A stretch of DNA of 64,000 nucleotides, from the NCBI GenBank assembly GCA_946811695.1, contig OX328123.1, positions 30,048,322-30,112,321 of the forward strand. The letters are read 5' to 3'. This DNA comes from Gonocerus acuteangulatus (taxonomy: Eukaryota; Arthropoda; Insecta; Hemiptera; Coreidae). This document shows positions 31,431-42,581 of the stretch, piece after piece. Each line of letters begins with the position of its first letter. The stretch's first letter is position 1. The notes below the pieces were generated by a model that worked only from the letters and a program-made list of their open reading frames with translations, ran no database searches and was not told the DNA's origin. Made by a program: the position numbers and the translations under genes.

Positions 31431-31997
31431 CTATCCAGTATTGCTTCAGAACCTTTTTTGTAGAGAATTTAGTAAGCATTCGAATGGTCACTATCCACGT
31501 ACCACGATTTCCCAACAGTTATCGAGATATTTACGAAAAATGTATGAAGATCCGAAAACTTTTCATGTATATTAATAAAATAATTTTTTTCGCATACTTC
31601 CTTAACTCCAAATATAACCAAAATTTAAACATCTTAGTTGGGATTAATTTCCAAGATGTAGAAAATATTTCAATTGAATCCCGCGATTCTAAGTACTCAC
31701 AAAAAAATAATGTCTTACAAAAACATTGATTCCACTTTTCTCAGAAACGGTTACAGATATCGCCTTAAAAATGGGTTCATTCGTTTTCTTATGTCATCAT
31801 GATTACCTGCAAGCATATAAACTCAAAAACGTAAGCGTTACGATTTTTTTTGCGCGAATTTCGCCCCAAACACTACCTTCCCGTGGGCGGAATCTGCTGG
31901 TTAACGAACTTGACCTTTCAAATTAGAAGACAGATTTTTGTACCAAATTTGATCAAAATCGGGCCATTTTTAAGCTTGCTAGAGCGTTAACAGACAA

Positions 31998-32054
<57 letters not shown>

Positions 32055-32160
32055 AATTTGGACCACCTATATTTTCGTGATCAATAGGGTCTGAAACGTG
32101 AAAGTTTCTTGTCGGCACTTCCGGATTGCGTCGTGAGGTCAATCTCATAAGCGGGTTCTC
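31431..32160. repeat. Dispersed repeat with (TA)n, copy A
   Basis: This shares blocks with 50800-51490: CGATTT...GCGAATTT, GGTTAACGAACTTGACCTTTCA, TTTTTGTACCAAATTTGATC, then a (TA)n tract (32001-32051) after GTTAACAGACAAGG, then ACCACCTATATTTTCGTGATC. Open frames inside (31484-31926) are fortuitous. Confidence 0.6.
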
Positions 32161-32870
32161 ACTATGGAGATAAAGAGTAACCGCGCTAAAAATGTGGGAA
32201 CGTGTTCACCGCAGAGAAAAAAACTTTTATATAAATACTGGTTGAAACAATATATCAACTTGGAAGAAATTGTTATTAATTTTTATCAAAAAAAAGATAT
32301 TCACGCCCTGATGGCCCTTCCGGCTTCCTTAGAGGCAGACATAAAAAAGAGTTTACAGCGTTGCGTGAGAGATCGAAAAAGCGCTGGGTTCTTCTGATAT
32401 CTGGCCCAGAGCTTTCTTTACGGAGAAAAAATATAAAAAGTCAAAGCAAAAACAGTCCACACATTAATGAATGTATAATAGTGGATGAGATTATTAATCA
32501 AATAGATATTGGTTTCGATATAAGTTTACATTCTCTAGAATCCGAAAACGATTCAGATTCGGAATTAAGAAATTATTTAATAATTTCATAAAAATGGTAA
32601 AATAATATTATTCTATGGCAATATTACTATAAGTATAATTTACTACTATACTATTACTACATTATATGTTACAGGTATAATATATTTTATAATATTGTTA
32701 TTAATAATGTTATTACCTGCTATATTATTTCTATTAATATTACAAATATTACAATTAATATTATTATAGCCGTATAGTATGCATTATTATACTATTGTTA
32801 CCTTGTTTTGAGTTGATTTCAATTAATAAAAATGTTTATTTGAAAATAACTGGTAGTTAATGATTTTTGT
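32161..32870. other. Two overlapping short ORFs, unrecognised; AT-rich spacer
   Basis: Plus-strand frames at 32164-32397 (MEIKSNRAKNVG..., LPASLEADIKKSLQ) and 32361-32591 (...DEIINQIDIGFDISLH..., ESENDSDSE) overlap. I see no domain. From 32600 the sequence is A/T with many TATTA repeats. Confidence 0.3.
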
Positions 32871-32890
32871 CCATAATCCTTCGTTACACT

Positions 32891-32964
32891 GTGCGCCGAT
32901 GGGGATCGAACCTACCTTCTCCAGCTTATGAATCTAAGCCGCTAGCCACTATACCACGGCAGAC
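32891..32964 (-). repeat. tRNA-like sequence, SINE head
   Basis: 74 nt on the minus strand with an A-box-like TGGTATAGTGG and a B box GGTTCGATCCC. The acceptor pairing GTCTGCC/GGCGCAC has one mismatch and one wobble; the anticodon arm has a five-pair stem but a six-base loop. The defects argue for a tRNA-derived SINE head or a tRNA pseudogene, not a working tRNA. Confidence 0.55.
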
Positions 32965-33417
32965 CCCTAGTTGGCTAACTATTCCCAGCTCTAGATTGCT
33001 TGTATTCCATACCCCCAAAAGCTACCAGCCCCCATCCCCCAAATTATTTCTTATGTACGCCTCTTCCTGGGGGTATATTCTATTACCCCCATCTTGCCTC
33101 GCGAAATGGTGCGACTGGGCCCTAATCTTGGAAGGACTATTCTATCCATTATTGCATAGGACGGCCTAGAGGTGGTTCTGCAACAGTATGGGGCAATATA
33201 TCTTATTGTCTTCGCAAACACGCTCTTACGCATGTTTTGGTTCCTTTGTGCGATCTTATACGCACTAATACTCTCACGTTCTCATGAGCATGGTGACGAA
33301 AGAACGGCTCAGGGATTTTTTAGTGCGAAAGAACTCTACCTTGGGAAAAACGGTCAATTTAACTCTACACCAGAGTTTTACAGGACTCATCGCCCATAGT
33401 GAGTTAAACTCAGTTGA
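32965..33417. other. Dispersed repeat and unassigned sequence
   Basis: 32970-33080 belongs to the CTAACTATTCCCAGCTCTAGATT...CCCCCAAATTATTTCTTATGTACGCC family (also 28190, 36680). The remainder has short open frames on both strands without motifs. Confidence 0.45.
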
Positions 33418-33610
33418 ACCTTTTTTTTACGGCGCACCGACATCTGGGCCATTAACGTCGACATCCATGGTACAGCCGGGAATTTTCTCAACGGATAGAT
33501 ATGAAAAAATCCCTGCTATAGGTTGGACTCAAAGCACCATTTCCCGCATGAGAATCCAAGGCGTTCGCCATGAGACCATGGGGAGTCCTCCCTATGTTGA
33601 TACTCCTGTT
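33418..33610 (-). mobile_element. tRNA-derived SINE
   Basis: On the minus strand: a tRNA-like head (CATGGTCTCATGGCGAACGC, later GTGCTTTGAGTCCAACC as a decayed B box), a body with GGGAATTTTCTCAACGG in inverse, and the tail GTCGACGTTAATGGCCCAGA...GTCGGTGCGCCGTAAAA. The tail equals that of the 5S SINE. The poly(A) is short. Confidence 0.6.
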
Positions 33611-33781
33611 AAAAAATAATAAAAAAAATAAATATTCAGTGCAAGTCGGATTTATTATACAATACATGTGTTTCCTTTTCATCGCCATCGTCCATGCAAA
33701 GCAGTGCGGAAATCGCTCAAACATGCTTCCAGTGTGAAAGAAGCCGACGGTGATCTGATCGAAATTTACACCTTTTTCTAC

Positions 33782-33817
<36 letters not shown>

Positions 33818-34154
33818 GCAAATTATGGTGTCTCAAATGGTCACTTTCTACTTTCCCTAATTTTTCGGACATGTTGAATCGTTGGATTATATTCAATTGG
33901 ATAAATGAGGAAGATATGTCCAGAGTAAATTACTAGGATATATGTCTACACATTAACATATCTCCATGTCCTTATTAACATAGAAACAGTGTGACGAATC
34001 TTGTTCTTTCAAGGTAAATATTCCAGTTACTTCAACTCGCAGTTAATTTCTGCCCGCTAATTCGATCTCGGTGCGTTATCTCGACGGAACAATGGAACGA
34101 GCATGTACATATTCATGACCCGTGACCTCTTCTATCACAATCATAGCCTAGGTC
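33611..34154. other. Spacer with poly(T)
   Basis: A T-run of ~32 lies at 33785-33816. No gene or element boundary recognised. Confidence 0.45.
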
Positions 34155-34555
34155 ATGAATAGCATTGGAATTTATTCATTTATTTTATTAATTCGTTTTT
34201 TATTGATGAATTCCTCTGCGTTGGCGATAGAACGGCAAGGTGTCGTTATAAAGTTTGCATTCACTAATCACAAATATACAATGTGTTGGAAGGGAATGGA
34301 TAAATTAACTATAGAAATAGAAATGTTACATGAACTGTTTAATCGTCGAAATCACCAGACATTGGCTGCAGCCCCCCCCCCAATTTTGATTTGACTCGAT
34401 CCGAGTGGGCCGATTTTAAGTTTCAGATTACGAAAATAAGAGAAAATTGGTTTGGATATTTAGAAACGATTGATTCAGATGGAATTTTTTCCAGACGTTT
34501 TACTATAATCCAAGAAATTAAAATTTTGGTTAAGTTTGGAGTTAAAAAAATTTAA
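34155..34555 (+). pseudogene. Unidentified ORF pair split at a C9 run
   Basis: An ATG at 34155 opens with a hydrophobic, signal-like stretch (SIGIYSFILLIRFLLMNSSA) and runs to 34394. There, a run of nine C marks a change of frame; the neighbouring frame continues (FDLTRSEWADFKFQITKI, ENWFGYLETIDSDG) to a stop at 34553-34555. This looks like one ~130-codon gene with a slippage frameshift. I recognise no family. Codons are AT-rich like the surroundings. The stop overlaps that of the opposing frame at 34552. Confidence 0.35.
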
Positions 34556-34854
34556 ATAGAGCTTTTTGAAGCATAGTGAGCAATTTCCATTACTGCAAGA
34601 TATTGGAGCCTAAAATCTAACTCTTCGTCAAGATTCCTTTGGAGTAGGTGTTTACATTTGTCAAAAAATATTTTATATTTTTCACCAAATATTTGCGAAA
34701 ACGCGATAAGATAGATTCGGACTTTATATTTATTCATTGTCAACCTGTGTTGAGATTCTGCAAAGTGATTACATAAAGTTTTTTCTTGTTCAGCTAAGCT
34801 ATAAGTCTTGAACGCGTCTAGAAGTCCAGTCAACGAACAGTTATAGATGGAAAT
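34552..34854 (-). CDS. Unidentified open frame, convergent with 34155-34555
   Basis: Open for ~100 codons, with no ATG until about residue 40. It has good helical composition (LAEQEKTLCNHFAESQHRLT; KYKIFFDKCKHLLQRN; LDEELDFRLQYLAVMEIAHY). It could be a truncated exon or the 3' part of a mobile-element or viral-derived gene; I cannot assign it. Its TAA (34552-34554) overlaps the stop of the opposite-strand frame. Confidence 0.3.
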   Translation of the reverse strand: MSIYNCSLTGLLDAFKTYSLAEQEKTLCNHFAESQHRLTMNKYKVRIYLIAFSQIFGEKYKIFFDKCKHLLQRNLDEELDFRLQYLAVMEIAHYASKSSI

Positions 34855-34857
34855 TTA

Positions 34858-35820
34858 CTCGAATGAAATTTCAGCGAATGAAATGCTCTACAACGCCATA
34901 GCCAACATTTATTTTTTGGGTTTATCGTTAAAGAGTTATCCGGTCAAAAAGAGCAAAAAGTGTGTTTTTCCCCCAAAAAGACAGACATTCAAGAGCGGAT
35001 ATTTCGAAAACTAAAGATACCTCGAAAAACTTTATTGAGTTGAACTTGTAGCATATTTAATTAGTTTTCATTTGTTATAGAATGGTCATGTCGCTAGGAC
35101 GCAGGGTGTCCGAGATATAAGTGAAACCCCTAAAAATGGGGGCTTCTAAACCCCCCTCCCCCCAGCACAAAGGCTATGGGCGAGGACTTTTGATGTGTTG
35201 ACCTCCTAACTAGCCGAAACAAAGTTCGGAAGTCAAAAATTGTGTTCCAATCATTTCCATCCATAACTCTTAGTTGCCTGGACTATTAGTCGCTAAATTT
35301 CAGATTTCACGATGTCAACTGAAATTATTTTTACGTTTGATGGAAAATACATAAAATAGTGAAGTAATATATATTATTGATGGGAACGCAATACTCTACA
35401 ACCCTATAACCGTTATTTATTTTTTGGGTTCATCGTTGAAGTGTTATCCCGTCAAAACGAGGAAAATAAAATGCGGCAAAAGTGTTTTCCCCCAAAATTA
35501 CAGACTTTCAAGAGTAGGAAAACTAATGACATCTCGAAAAACTTTATAGAATAAAACTTGTAGGAAATTTAATCAGCTTTCATTTGTTATAGAATAGTCA
35601 TGTCGCTAGGACGCAGGGTTCCCGAGATATAACTGAAGACCCGAAAAATGGGACCTTCTATACCCCCCTTCCCCCCGGCACAATGGCTATGGGTGAGGAC
35701 TTTTGATATGTTCACCTCCTATCCAGCCCAAACAAAGTTACGAAGTCCAAAATTTTGTTTCAAAAATTTCCACCCATAGGTGTTTTTAAGCATTCGTTGC
35801 CTGGACTGTAGGATTCCTGG
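34858..35820. repeat. Tandem duplication with ~524-bp period
   Basis: 34858-~35290 and ~35382-35812 share long diverged blocks in the same order: TTATTTTTTGGGTT-ATCGTT, TCGAAAAACTTTAT, CATTTGTTATAGAAT-GTCAT, GTCGCTAGGACGCAGGGT, and the C-run CCCCCCTTCCCCCC before GGCTATGGG-GAGGACTTTT. No coding frame spans them. Confidence 0.8.
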
Positions 35821-36220
35821 ATGAAATGCCCCGCTAGAGGATAAGGGCTGGATGCTCAAAGAGAACAGGATGCTTATTGTTCCTTAGCATGAGATGATCA
35901 TCTTGAGGGCCTGTGCTAATGATTCTATCCATTGAAAAACATATCTCTCCTAGATCGGACTTAGCTTGAGCTTCAGCTTCTAGGAAGTATATAGAGAATA
36001 GTGTCAATCTCTGGAGATAAGGATCCCAGGAACTCTTTCAAAAACAGGACACAATTTCTTATTAGCCATTAATAGGATCAACACCTGGTAAACAAGTTAT
36101 CAACATGATGATGGAATCTCGAATGGTTTATTGAGAGGCACCGGAATAAAATAGTAAAATACGTTGAAGTGATCAATATACCATAGAGCCCAGAGCGTAC
36201 CTGTAAATTTCCGACTTTAA
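35821..36220. other. No gene seen
   Basis: Moderate-GC sequence with no readable domain or repeat boundary. Confidence 0.4.
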
Positions 36221-36800
36221 AGAGACTATAAAATGTGTACCTGGAATGCTACAAAAGAAATGCCGTAAGAGCCATGGGCGTAAAAAAACCCCTAAAAACG
36301 AAAAATCTCTTCAACATTTACCCTGGTTTACTACCCTGGGGGACCTCAAAACTAACCATTTACGCTAAAATTGTCCCTACCCCCTAATCCCCCGGTGATA
36401 CCAGACCACCCCCCTAAAAAAATTTCCTATAAGTGCCCTGGTAAACACGACGATTTTTCCGCGAATTTCGCTGATAGAACAGTGTTCTTATAACTAACTT
36501 GGCCTTTTAAATTAGACAAAGAATTTTTGTACCACATTTCACAAAAATCGTATATAAGGGGGGCTGAGGGGGGGTGCAGCCCCCCCCCCCCGAAATTTTC
36601 ATTTGGTGGTAAAAATGGTAAAAACAAATTTAATAAGATCACTTAGTTAATGAAATATAGTTTATTTTAGGCGTAATAGCGTTATAGCTGGCTAAAACTA
36701 TTCCAAGTTCTACATTTTTCATATTCCATGCCCCGGAAATGGTCTCAGCCCCCCCCGAAATTTTCCCAGCCCCTCCCGAAATTATTTCCTATATACGCCC
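36221..36800. repeat. Dispersed C-rich repeat
   Basis: Blocks shared with 11990-12070 (GTGTACCTGGAA), 31850-31960 (GCGAATTTCGC, TTTTTGTACCA-ATTT), 29860-29960 (CCCCCCCCCGAAATTT) and 32970-33070 (CAGCCCC...GAAATTATTTCCTATATACGCCC). Confidence 0.6.
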
Positions 36801-38480
36801 ATGGGCTCTTATACGAGTTTTGATAGAGCGACCTCATTCGTAGTAACAATTGCTTAGGATACTGTGGGTTGTGTCTTGTGGTGCTTTAGGTGTTACTTCG
36901 CTTTGGGATTTTACGTTTATTATATTTCCTCCCTCCATCCATAAGAAGGAAAGCCGCTAATCGCAAATCGGAAATTTCCGAACAGAACATTTTACGTTAT
37001 TACACAATGTGTTAACATTTGTCACGAAAGATTAAGACAAAATATTAACTGTTTATATTATTTTCAAATGGCACTAAGAATAAAAACGTTACCGCACCGG
37101 AGTCGACCTGAGTCGGACTCTTTTTTTTTGTTGATGTTTGTGATAAAGAGTTCCTTATGCATTATCGAAAGCGAAAGAGCAGAGGGTGTGGATAATTTTC
37201 GCCACTGTAACTTGATCTTTACGTAGGGAACATTTCAGTGCCCAAATCTTCGTTTTCTGTGACGTTTCCATCGATTAAATATTTAAATTTGTTTATCGTT
37301 ACACTGAGCATACCAGTGAAGTTTCCAGAAAAAGGTTTTGGAATGCCTATATAAAGATAAAGTTTTGTTGTAAATTTAATGATTTCATTTCATTAAAAAA
37401 TCATTTTGATAATGAAAATTATCAACTTGGCTTGTGAAGACTCCATCAATGCACGTCATTGTTTGGTTAATGCATTTTTCTGCGAGTAGGCATTTGTATG
37501 ACGACCATTTTCTCATTGGAAGTGGGGTTAAGATGTTGCAAATAGAAAAGGTTATGAGTCCAGTCCTATGTCAGGAGAGCTGAACCACTTCCGCGTAGCT
37601 GCAAAGCATCCTTGGACTGCGTCTGGACTCGACGCGTCTAGCTCTCCTTTCCCTCGTGTATCGTGGATGACGTCATGCAATCCACTATTATGCAAAACCT
37701 CCAGCGAGTTAGACAGGATCCTGTCACTTCAACCTCACTGAACTTCTCTTCTGCGATGGGATGATATTTAGTTGGGCAACGTTTTCTTGCATGCTAACTG
37801 CATCTAGCCAGCCGGACTCACTTAGGAATACTTGACCATACATTTGAAATTATCTTGTCTTCCTTCATTTTTTCCTTAGTTTTATATATGGCAATATTCT
37901 ATCCTATTTTTTTAATTTATTCATAGCCTGTTTAGCTTGTCCTCAGAGAAGAAAAGTCCGACCCACACTAAATGCGTCATCTCAGCGTCTTTACATATAA
38001 TGCTGATGTGATTTTAAAATGTTAGTCCAAACATTTATATTTCGCATTCACATGTTTCGATACTTTTGCAGAAAAAAAAAAAAAAAAAATGTAATCTCCT
38101 TTTACGGATATAAGAGATACCCACTGGAATGATAGGTCCAGAAAAAGCGAGATCTACAGGCGGAAATAATTCAATCTCTCAACTTCCACAACAACCAACA
38201 ATTAACACCTACTCTACAGAAACAGTGCTGAAATTTATGTCTTCGCCTTCTTGTCGTTCTTAAGGAAAGAAAACAAACATCAAAAAATACAAAAATGGTT
38301 TTCATTAAGTTAACCTTGTTTTACTTAAAAGTTCCTATCATTGCTGAAAGCGACTATAAAAAAAACAACCAATGACAAACTAAGAAACAACAGTAACAAA
38401 GAAAAACATTCATAGAAATATTAAAATAAATAGCAACAAAATTTCAATAGGTTTTCATCTACTATATATTTGTCAAATAC
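36801..38480. other. No gene seen
   Basis: I find no coding domain. A short TGACGTCA palindrome (37668) and an A18 run (~38072) are the only notable motifs. Confidence 0.4.
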
Positions 38481-39300
38481 ACACACTGACTCACTGACCT
38501 ATATCGCCCAACCCAAACCGCTTGACAGAAAAATTTGAAATTTTGCATGGACACTCACTTTAGGATGTAAATACCCACTTTAGGGTGATGTATAATTTAT
38601 ATATGTTTGTACGAATGTAAAAGCTGTGAAAAACTTGCCGCTTTTAAGGCAATCGAAACACGAATTTTTCAGGGTTTTCAAAAATGGTTAACAACATCAG
38701 TTTGTTTTTGTTTTTTTTTATTCCTTACGTTATTTACCTAAAAAAAAAAAAGTCCCTGAAACCTCATTAACAAGAAACCGTAAGAACGACAATTTGTTTT
38801 TGGTGAATTTTGCTGAACACATGTTCCGGTGGGGGAATTCTGTTGGTTAATGAACTGGACATTCCGTTTCAGAAAGAGTTCCGCTTCAAATTCCTCTTGA
38901 TAGTAGGTCGCAACATTATATGTATAGCAAACTGTTTTTGGCAGGGGCCTGGAATTTGGCCTATTTTTATTTTAGTTGGCACCGTGGACGTTTGGCTTGC
39001 GGAGGATGACGCTGGTAGTGCGTCGAGCTGTTTGTCAGGTGTTTTTGCGTGTATACGAAAAGCCCCTCGGAAAGGCCTCCACTCATGTTTTCTGTATTTT
39101 TGGATTTTCTCCTTTTGGTTTAGATTCTCATTACAGAGGCGATTCATTTGATACCCTACATGATGGACTTCAAAAGAAATGATTGGTTTCCGAAGGTACA
39201 GCAAGTACGAAACGCCCCCCCCCCCCCAACGGAGCAAATTATTGACTATAAAACAAGAGTTCATTTACTACGCTGGACAACATAATTTCTTTCTCAAAAC
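38481..39300. repeat. Dispersed repeat fragments
   Basis: CACACACTGACTCACTGACC, CATGTTCCGGTGGGGGAATT, TGTTGGTTAATGAACTGGAC and related blocks are diverged relatives of 31850-31920 and 51290-51340. Overlapping open frames on both strands at 38810-39264 have no domain. Confidence 0.45.
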
Positions 39301-40319
39301 TGATCCGGGTTAAAGAGGTCCGTGTTAACGAGGTTTTACAGTATAAGTATACACCCACCAATTTCTAAAGTTTTGCCCGAGATATATGGGTTATGAAACT
39401 TTGACATTTCTTCTCAACACTTCCGAATTCTGTGATTGAGACTGGTTTTTTAAATTTATGAAGACATTTTTTAAACATTGCATAGCATCAATCATTATTG
39501 CCTGGATATTGTTCTCTTCGAAGAAGGAAATCAGTTATTAGTTTCACAACTTACTTTTATTTGTATTTTATATGAATACTAATGAATATCATAAATAATT
39601 TTTTCCCGTTTGTCTTTCTGTTATAATAAATATATTCGACCTTCACGACCGTTGTTGTGCATTTATTATATTCTCCTAGTTTGAATATTTACCGACGGAA
39701 GATTGCTACAATAATACATTAGGCTTTAATGATGCAAGCTAATCCTCTTCTAACAGACGACAGCTCACCTTTCGTTAAAAAAAAAAAATAAATAAATAAA
39801 AAAAATAAGATAAAGTATTGGCCTTAATTCGCTCCCTTGAGTGATGCCTGTAACAAGATTACTCCTCCTGACCTCAAAGCCTTCTACTTTCATCAGCTGT
39901 CAAGCTAGCTTACTGCCCGTCTAGGAACTTCCATTTTATAATCGGTTAATCTCGTGCAGGAGATGCAAGATCTGCTTTACCGATGTAACTAGCTTACATG
40001 AGCTAACCTGGGTAATTTATCAAATTATCTCATTAATATCTATTTTCACGGGCATTTAGTAATTTTTTGTGCTCATTTTTGTCCCTATTTCGCCACTTTT
40101 CTTAATTAGTAGAACTTCACTCATTCGATGATATTCTCCATGATATTAATCAATTTCTTCAACTTCTCACACATTATCATGGTTGTTCAAGGGCAGAAAA
40201 CGTCTAGGTCATCACCGACCTGAAGTGAAATGTTAGAGAGTCGTGTATAGTTATATTATTTATTGTTACATTACCTACATACATTATGTTTTCAGTAAAA
40301 TAATGAGAGAAATAAAGAT
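39301..40319. other. No gene seen
   Basis: AT-rich intergenic sequence without recognisable elements. Confidence 0.4.
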
Positions 40320-40502
40320 ACTAGATCAAACAGCCAACGGCCATAGCCACGTTGAATGCACCGGTTCCCGTAGATCACCGAAGTTAAGCAACGTCGGGCA
40401 TGGTCAGAACCTGAATGGGTGACCGACCACGTGCTGTTGGCATTAGAAAAAGGTGGCAACCTGTAGATAGCCCGGCGCTAATGGCCAAGTTGTAGATGCG
40501 CC

Positions 40503-40567
<65 letters not shown>

Positions 40568-40577
40568 AGATCAAACA
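40320..40577 (+). mobile_element. 5S-rRNA-derived SINE (SINE3 type), recent insertion
   Basis: The 13-bp duplication ACTAGATCAAACA (40320-40332 and 40565-40577) flanks 232 bp. The head (40333-40441) is a 5S rRNA: GCCAACGGCCATAG at the start, the internal promoter GAAGTTAAGCAACGTCGGGC, ATGGGTGACCG, and the end GTGCTGTTGGC. It is 109 nt, about 11 shorter than a full 5S. A tail follows (GGTGGCAACCTGTAGATAGC...GCGCTAATGGCC...GATGCGCCGTT) and then 59 A. Intact duplication and long pure poly(A) indicate a young copy. It is not a functional 5S gene. Confidence 0.92.
40333..40441 (+). repeat. 5S rRNA-like head of the SINE
   Basis: It carries the A-box and C-box of the RNA polymerase III internal promoter, which would drive SINE transcription. 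A deletion in the GACCG...GTGCTG region and fusion to a foreign tail separate it from real 5S genes. Confidence 0.88.
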
Positions 40578-42581
40578 CTCCAAGTAAAGAAATTAGATAA
40601 AAATAGCGAAACAGTGACTGATAAGGCAAACAAAAAAAAAAGAAAAAAATTTCATTATGAATATTATCAATATTACACAAATTTTAATACATATTATTGT
40701 TATTTTTTTCTAGGTCATGCGGATAATTAGTTCATTTCGCTTAATGTCTCCATTCACTTTCTATTAATATTTGTGCTTCTCTAGTGCGTTGAGGAACTTT
40801 TCAGCTAATTTCACTCCATTAATTCAGAAATCATGCGCAGCGGTATTACAGATGTATCAAAACCATTTCAGCCCCAAACATTTATTTTTTTATGATGATA
40901 GCATAGCTTGAAACATTTAATTTAAATTGGTCAACCATATGAATAAAATATCCAGAATAAATAGCTGGCGGTTACTTTCCTTTTAAGTATTGGGATATTT
41001 TTATTTATGATTTTAAAATTACTCGAGAAATATATCGCAGATGACTCAGTTCCTGCGAGTATAATTTTTTTTTTTTTTTTTTTTGGATGAAGAGTTGGGT
41101 AAACCCCGCCTTCCAAACCTTTCCATTCCACCTTGCCCATTAGAAAGGTCCACCTCATCCTGCTCAAACACACGCAAGAAAACATAAACTCTACTGATCT
41201 CGGTACAGTCACCACATTAATTAGTTAAAGACAGCAATATGTTGAATAATATTATGAATGATATGTCGATGAAAAATTGTTCGACTTACACAACATTTTC
41301 TTATCAAGATTATAATTCGACTTACATGAGCTCATCGCTTAAGTTGCGAATCTCACAATGAAATAAATAAATAATTCCACTTAGATAGATAAAATCAGGG
41401 CCCCCTAAGGGGAAACTAGCTTAAGCTAAAAGATATATTGTGCTCTTATTATAGACTTACTTTCATGTAAAAAATGGTCAAAATGAACAAAAAATAAGAG
41501 TTAATCTACTTACCTCGCCTATTTCACTATTGGCTCAAATACAGCGTGGGCCAAGAATTCGTTAACATTTGGAAAAATCTAATACCAAAACCAGTTGTCA
41601 TATTTTAAAGAATGTTTAGTTACAAGAAGCTAATTAGGAGGAATTAATTTTTTTTTTAACTACAATACCTAAATGACCACCGTTTCGACTTGCGATTACT
41701 GAAATTATCTAATATGTACTCGTCGGCAAAGAGATCGCCGGCATCTCTTGGCTATTTTTTCTTTTAGTTGACCAAGTGTTTTGAACTACATGAGCTAATT
41801 ATTGAGTAGGGATTCCTTACTAGGGAAAGCCTCAATGTATCTGTACATTGGGGCATTTCGAGTCCAGAACAAGAGTGACTCTAATCCTCTCGGCCTCCTA
41901 CCGCGGTATTGAGCAAAGTGGCCAAAAAACACATTGCGACCGATCTAGTAACATTTTAAAATATGCGTATTTTCTAACAAAAACAATTTTACTTGAATAA
42001 AACAAGTATATTTTGATAGTTTACTTTGTTGGGTTTGTACAAACCCAGAAGAAGGTATGTTTGAAAGTACCCCAGAAAAAAAAGGACGGGAGTTATTTTT
42101 TTTTTAATTGTCTTAATTTTTGGCACATTGCGACCGATTGAAGGCGCTAAAATGTTGCGACGAGAAGGGTGCCAGCTGAGAGGAGCGAGCTTAGACAATT
42201 CTGCCAGTTCTGTCCCAGTACTATTCTCGTGCTTGGAAACTCATCTTCACTCCAAGGATCTTCTTGCTTATCCACGACATCTTCTTCCACATACTCGGGT
42301 ACTGTCAGACTGTCGCCTATCTGATTTCCTGGCATTTGAAGCAAGTAGACAAACCAACGGAATTTATTTTCATTAGGTTTAATCCCATTCAAAATCTTAT
42401 CTCTTCTACTTTATTATGTATATAATTTCGATGTCCTCAGATGGAATAATCTGCCTGCTGTAGCGATTCTCTTGCAGCCTGTAACCCCACGTTCGTTTAT
42501 GTTGTATCCGTGGTACTTAAAATATTGAACTTTATCAAAAACAAAGCCGTTTGCCTGCATAATGCTTATTGTCCTTTTAAT
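40578..42581. other. No gene seen
   Basis: AT-rich. A diverged ATGACTCAGTTCCTGCGAGT with T24 lies near 41041-41084 (end of the CAGGA-CTGC repeat family). Open frames at 42128-42392 overlap on both strands; the minus one (VPEYVEEDVVDKQEDPWSED) is acidic and may be a piggyBac/other transposase start, but this is too weak to call. Confidence 0.4.

Noticed and set aside
31484..31926. Two consecutive plus-strand ORFs as a gene
   Set aside because: The same sequence recurs, diverged and frame-broken, at 50821-51400; it is part of a dispersed repeat.
32891..32964. Functional tRNA gene
   Set aside because: The A and B boxes are good but the anticodon loop has six bases and the acceptor stem a mismatch; a SINE head is more likely.
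37668..37675. TGACGTCA as a CRE promoter element
   Set aside because: An isolated 8-bp palindrome with no gene nearby; expected by chance.
38810..39264. Overlapping ORFs of 113 and 131 codons on both strands
   Set aside because: They lie in a dispersed repeat; no motif in either frame, and they end in a C-run.
40333..40441. Functional 5S rRNA gene
   Set aside because: It is about 11 nt short, fused to a SINE tail and poly(A), and flanked by a 13-bp target duplication.
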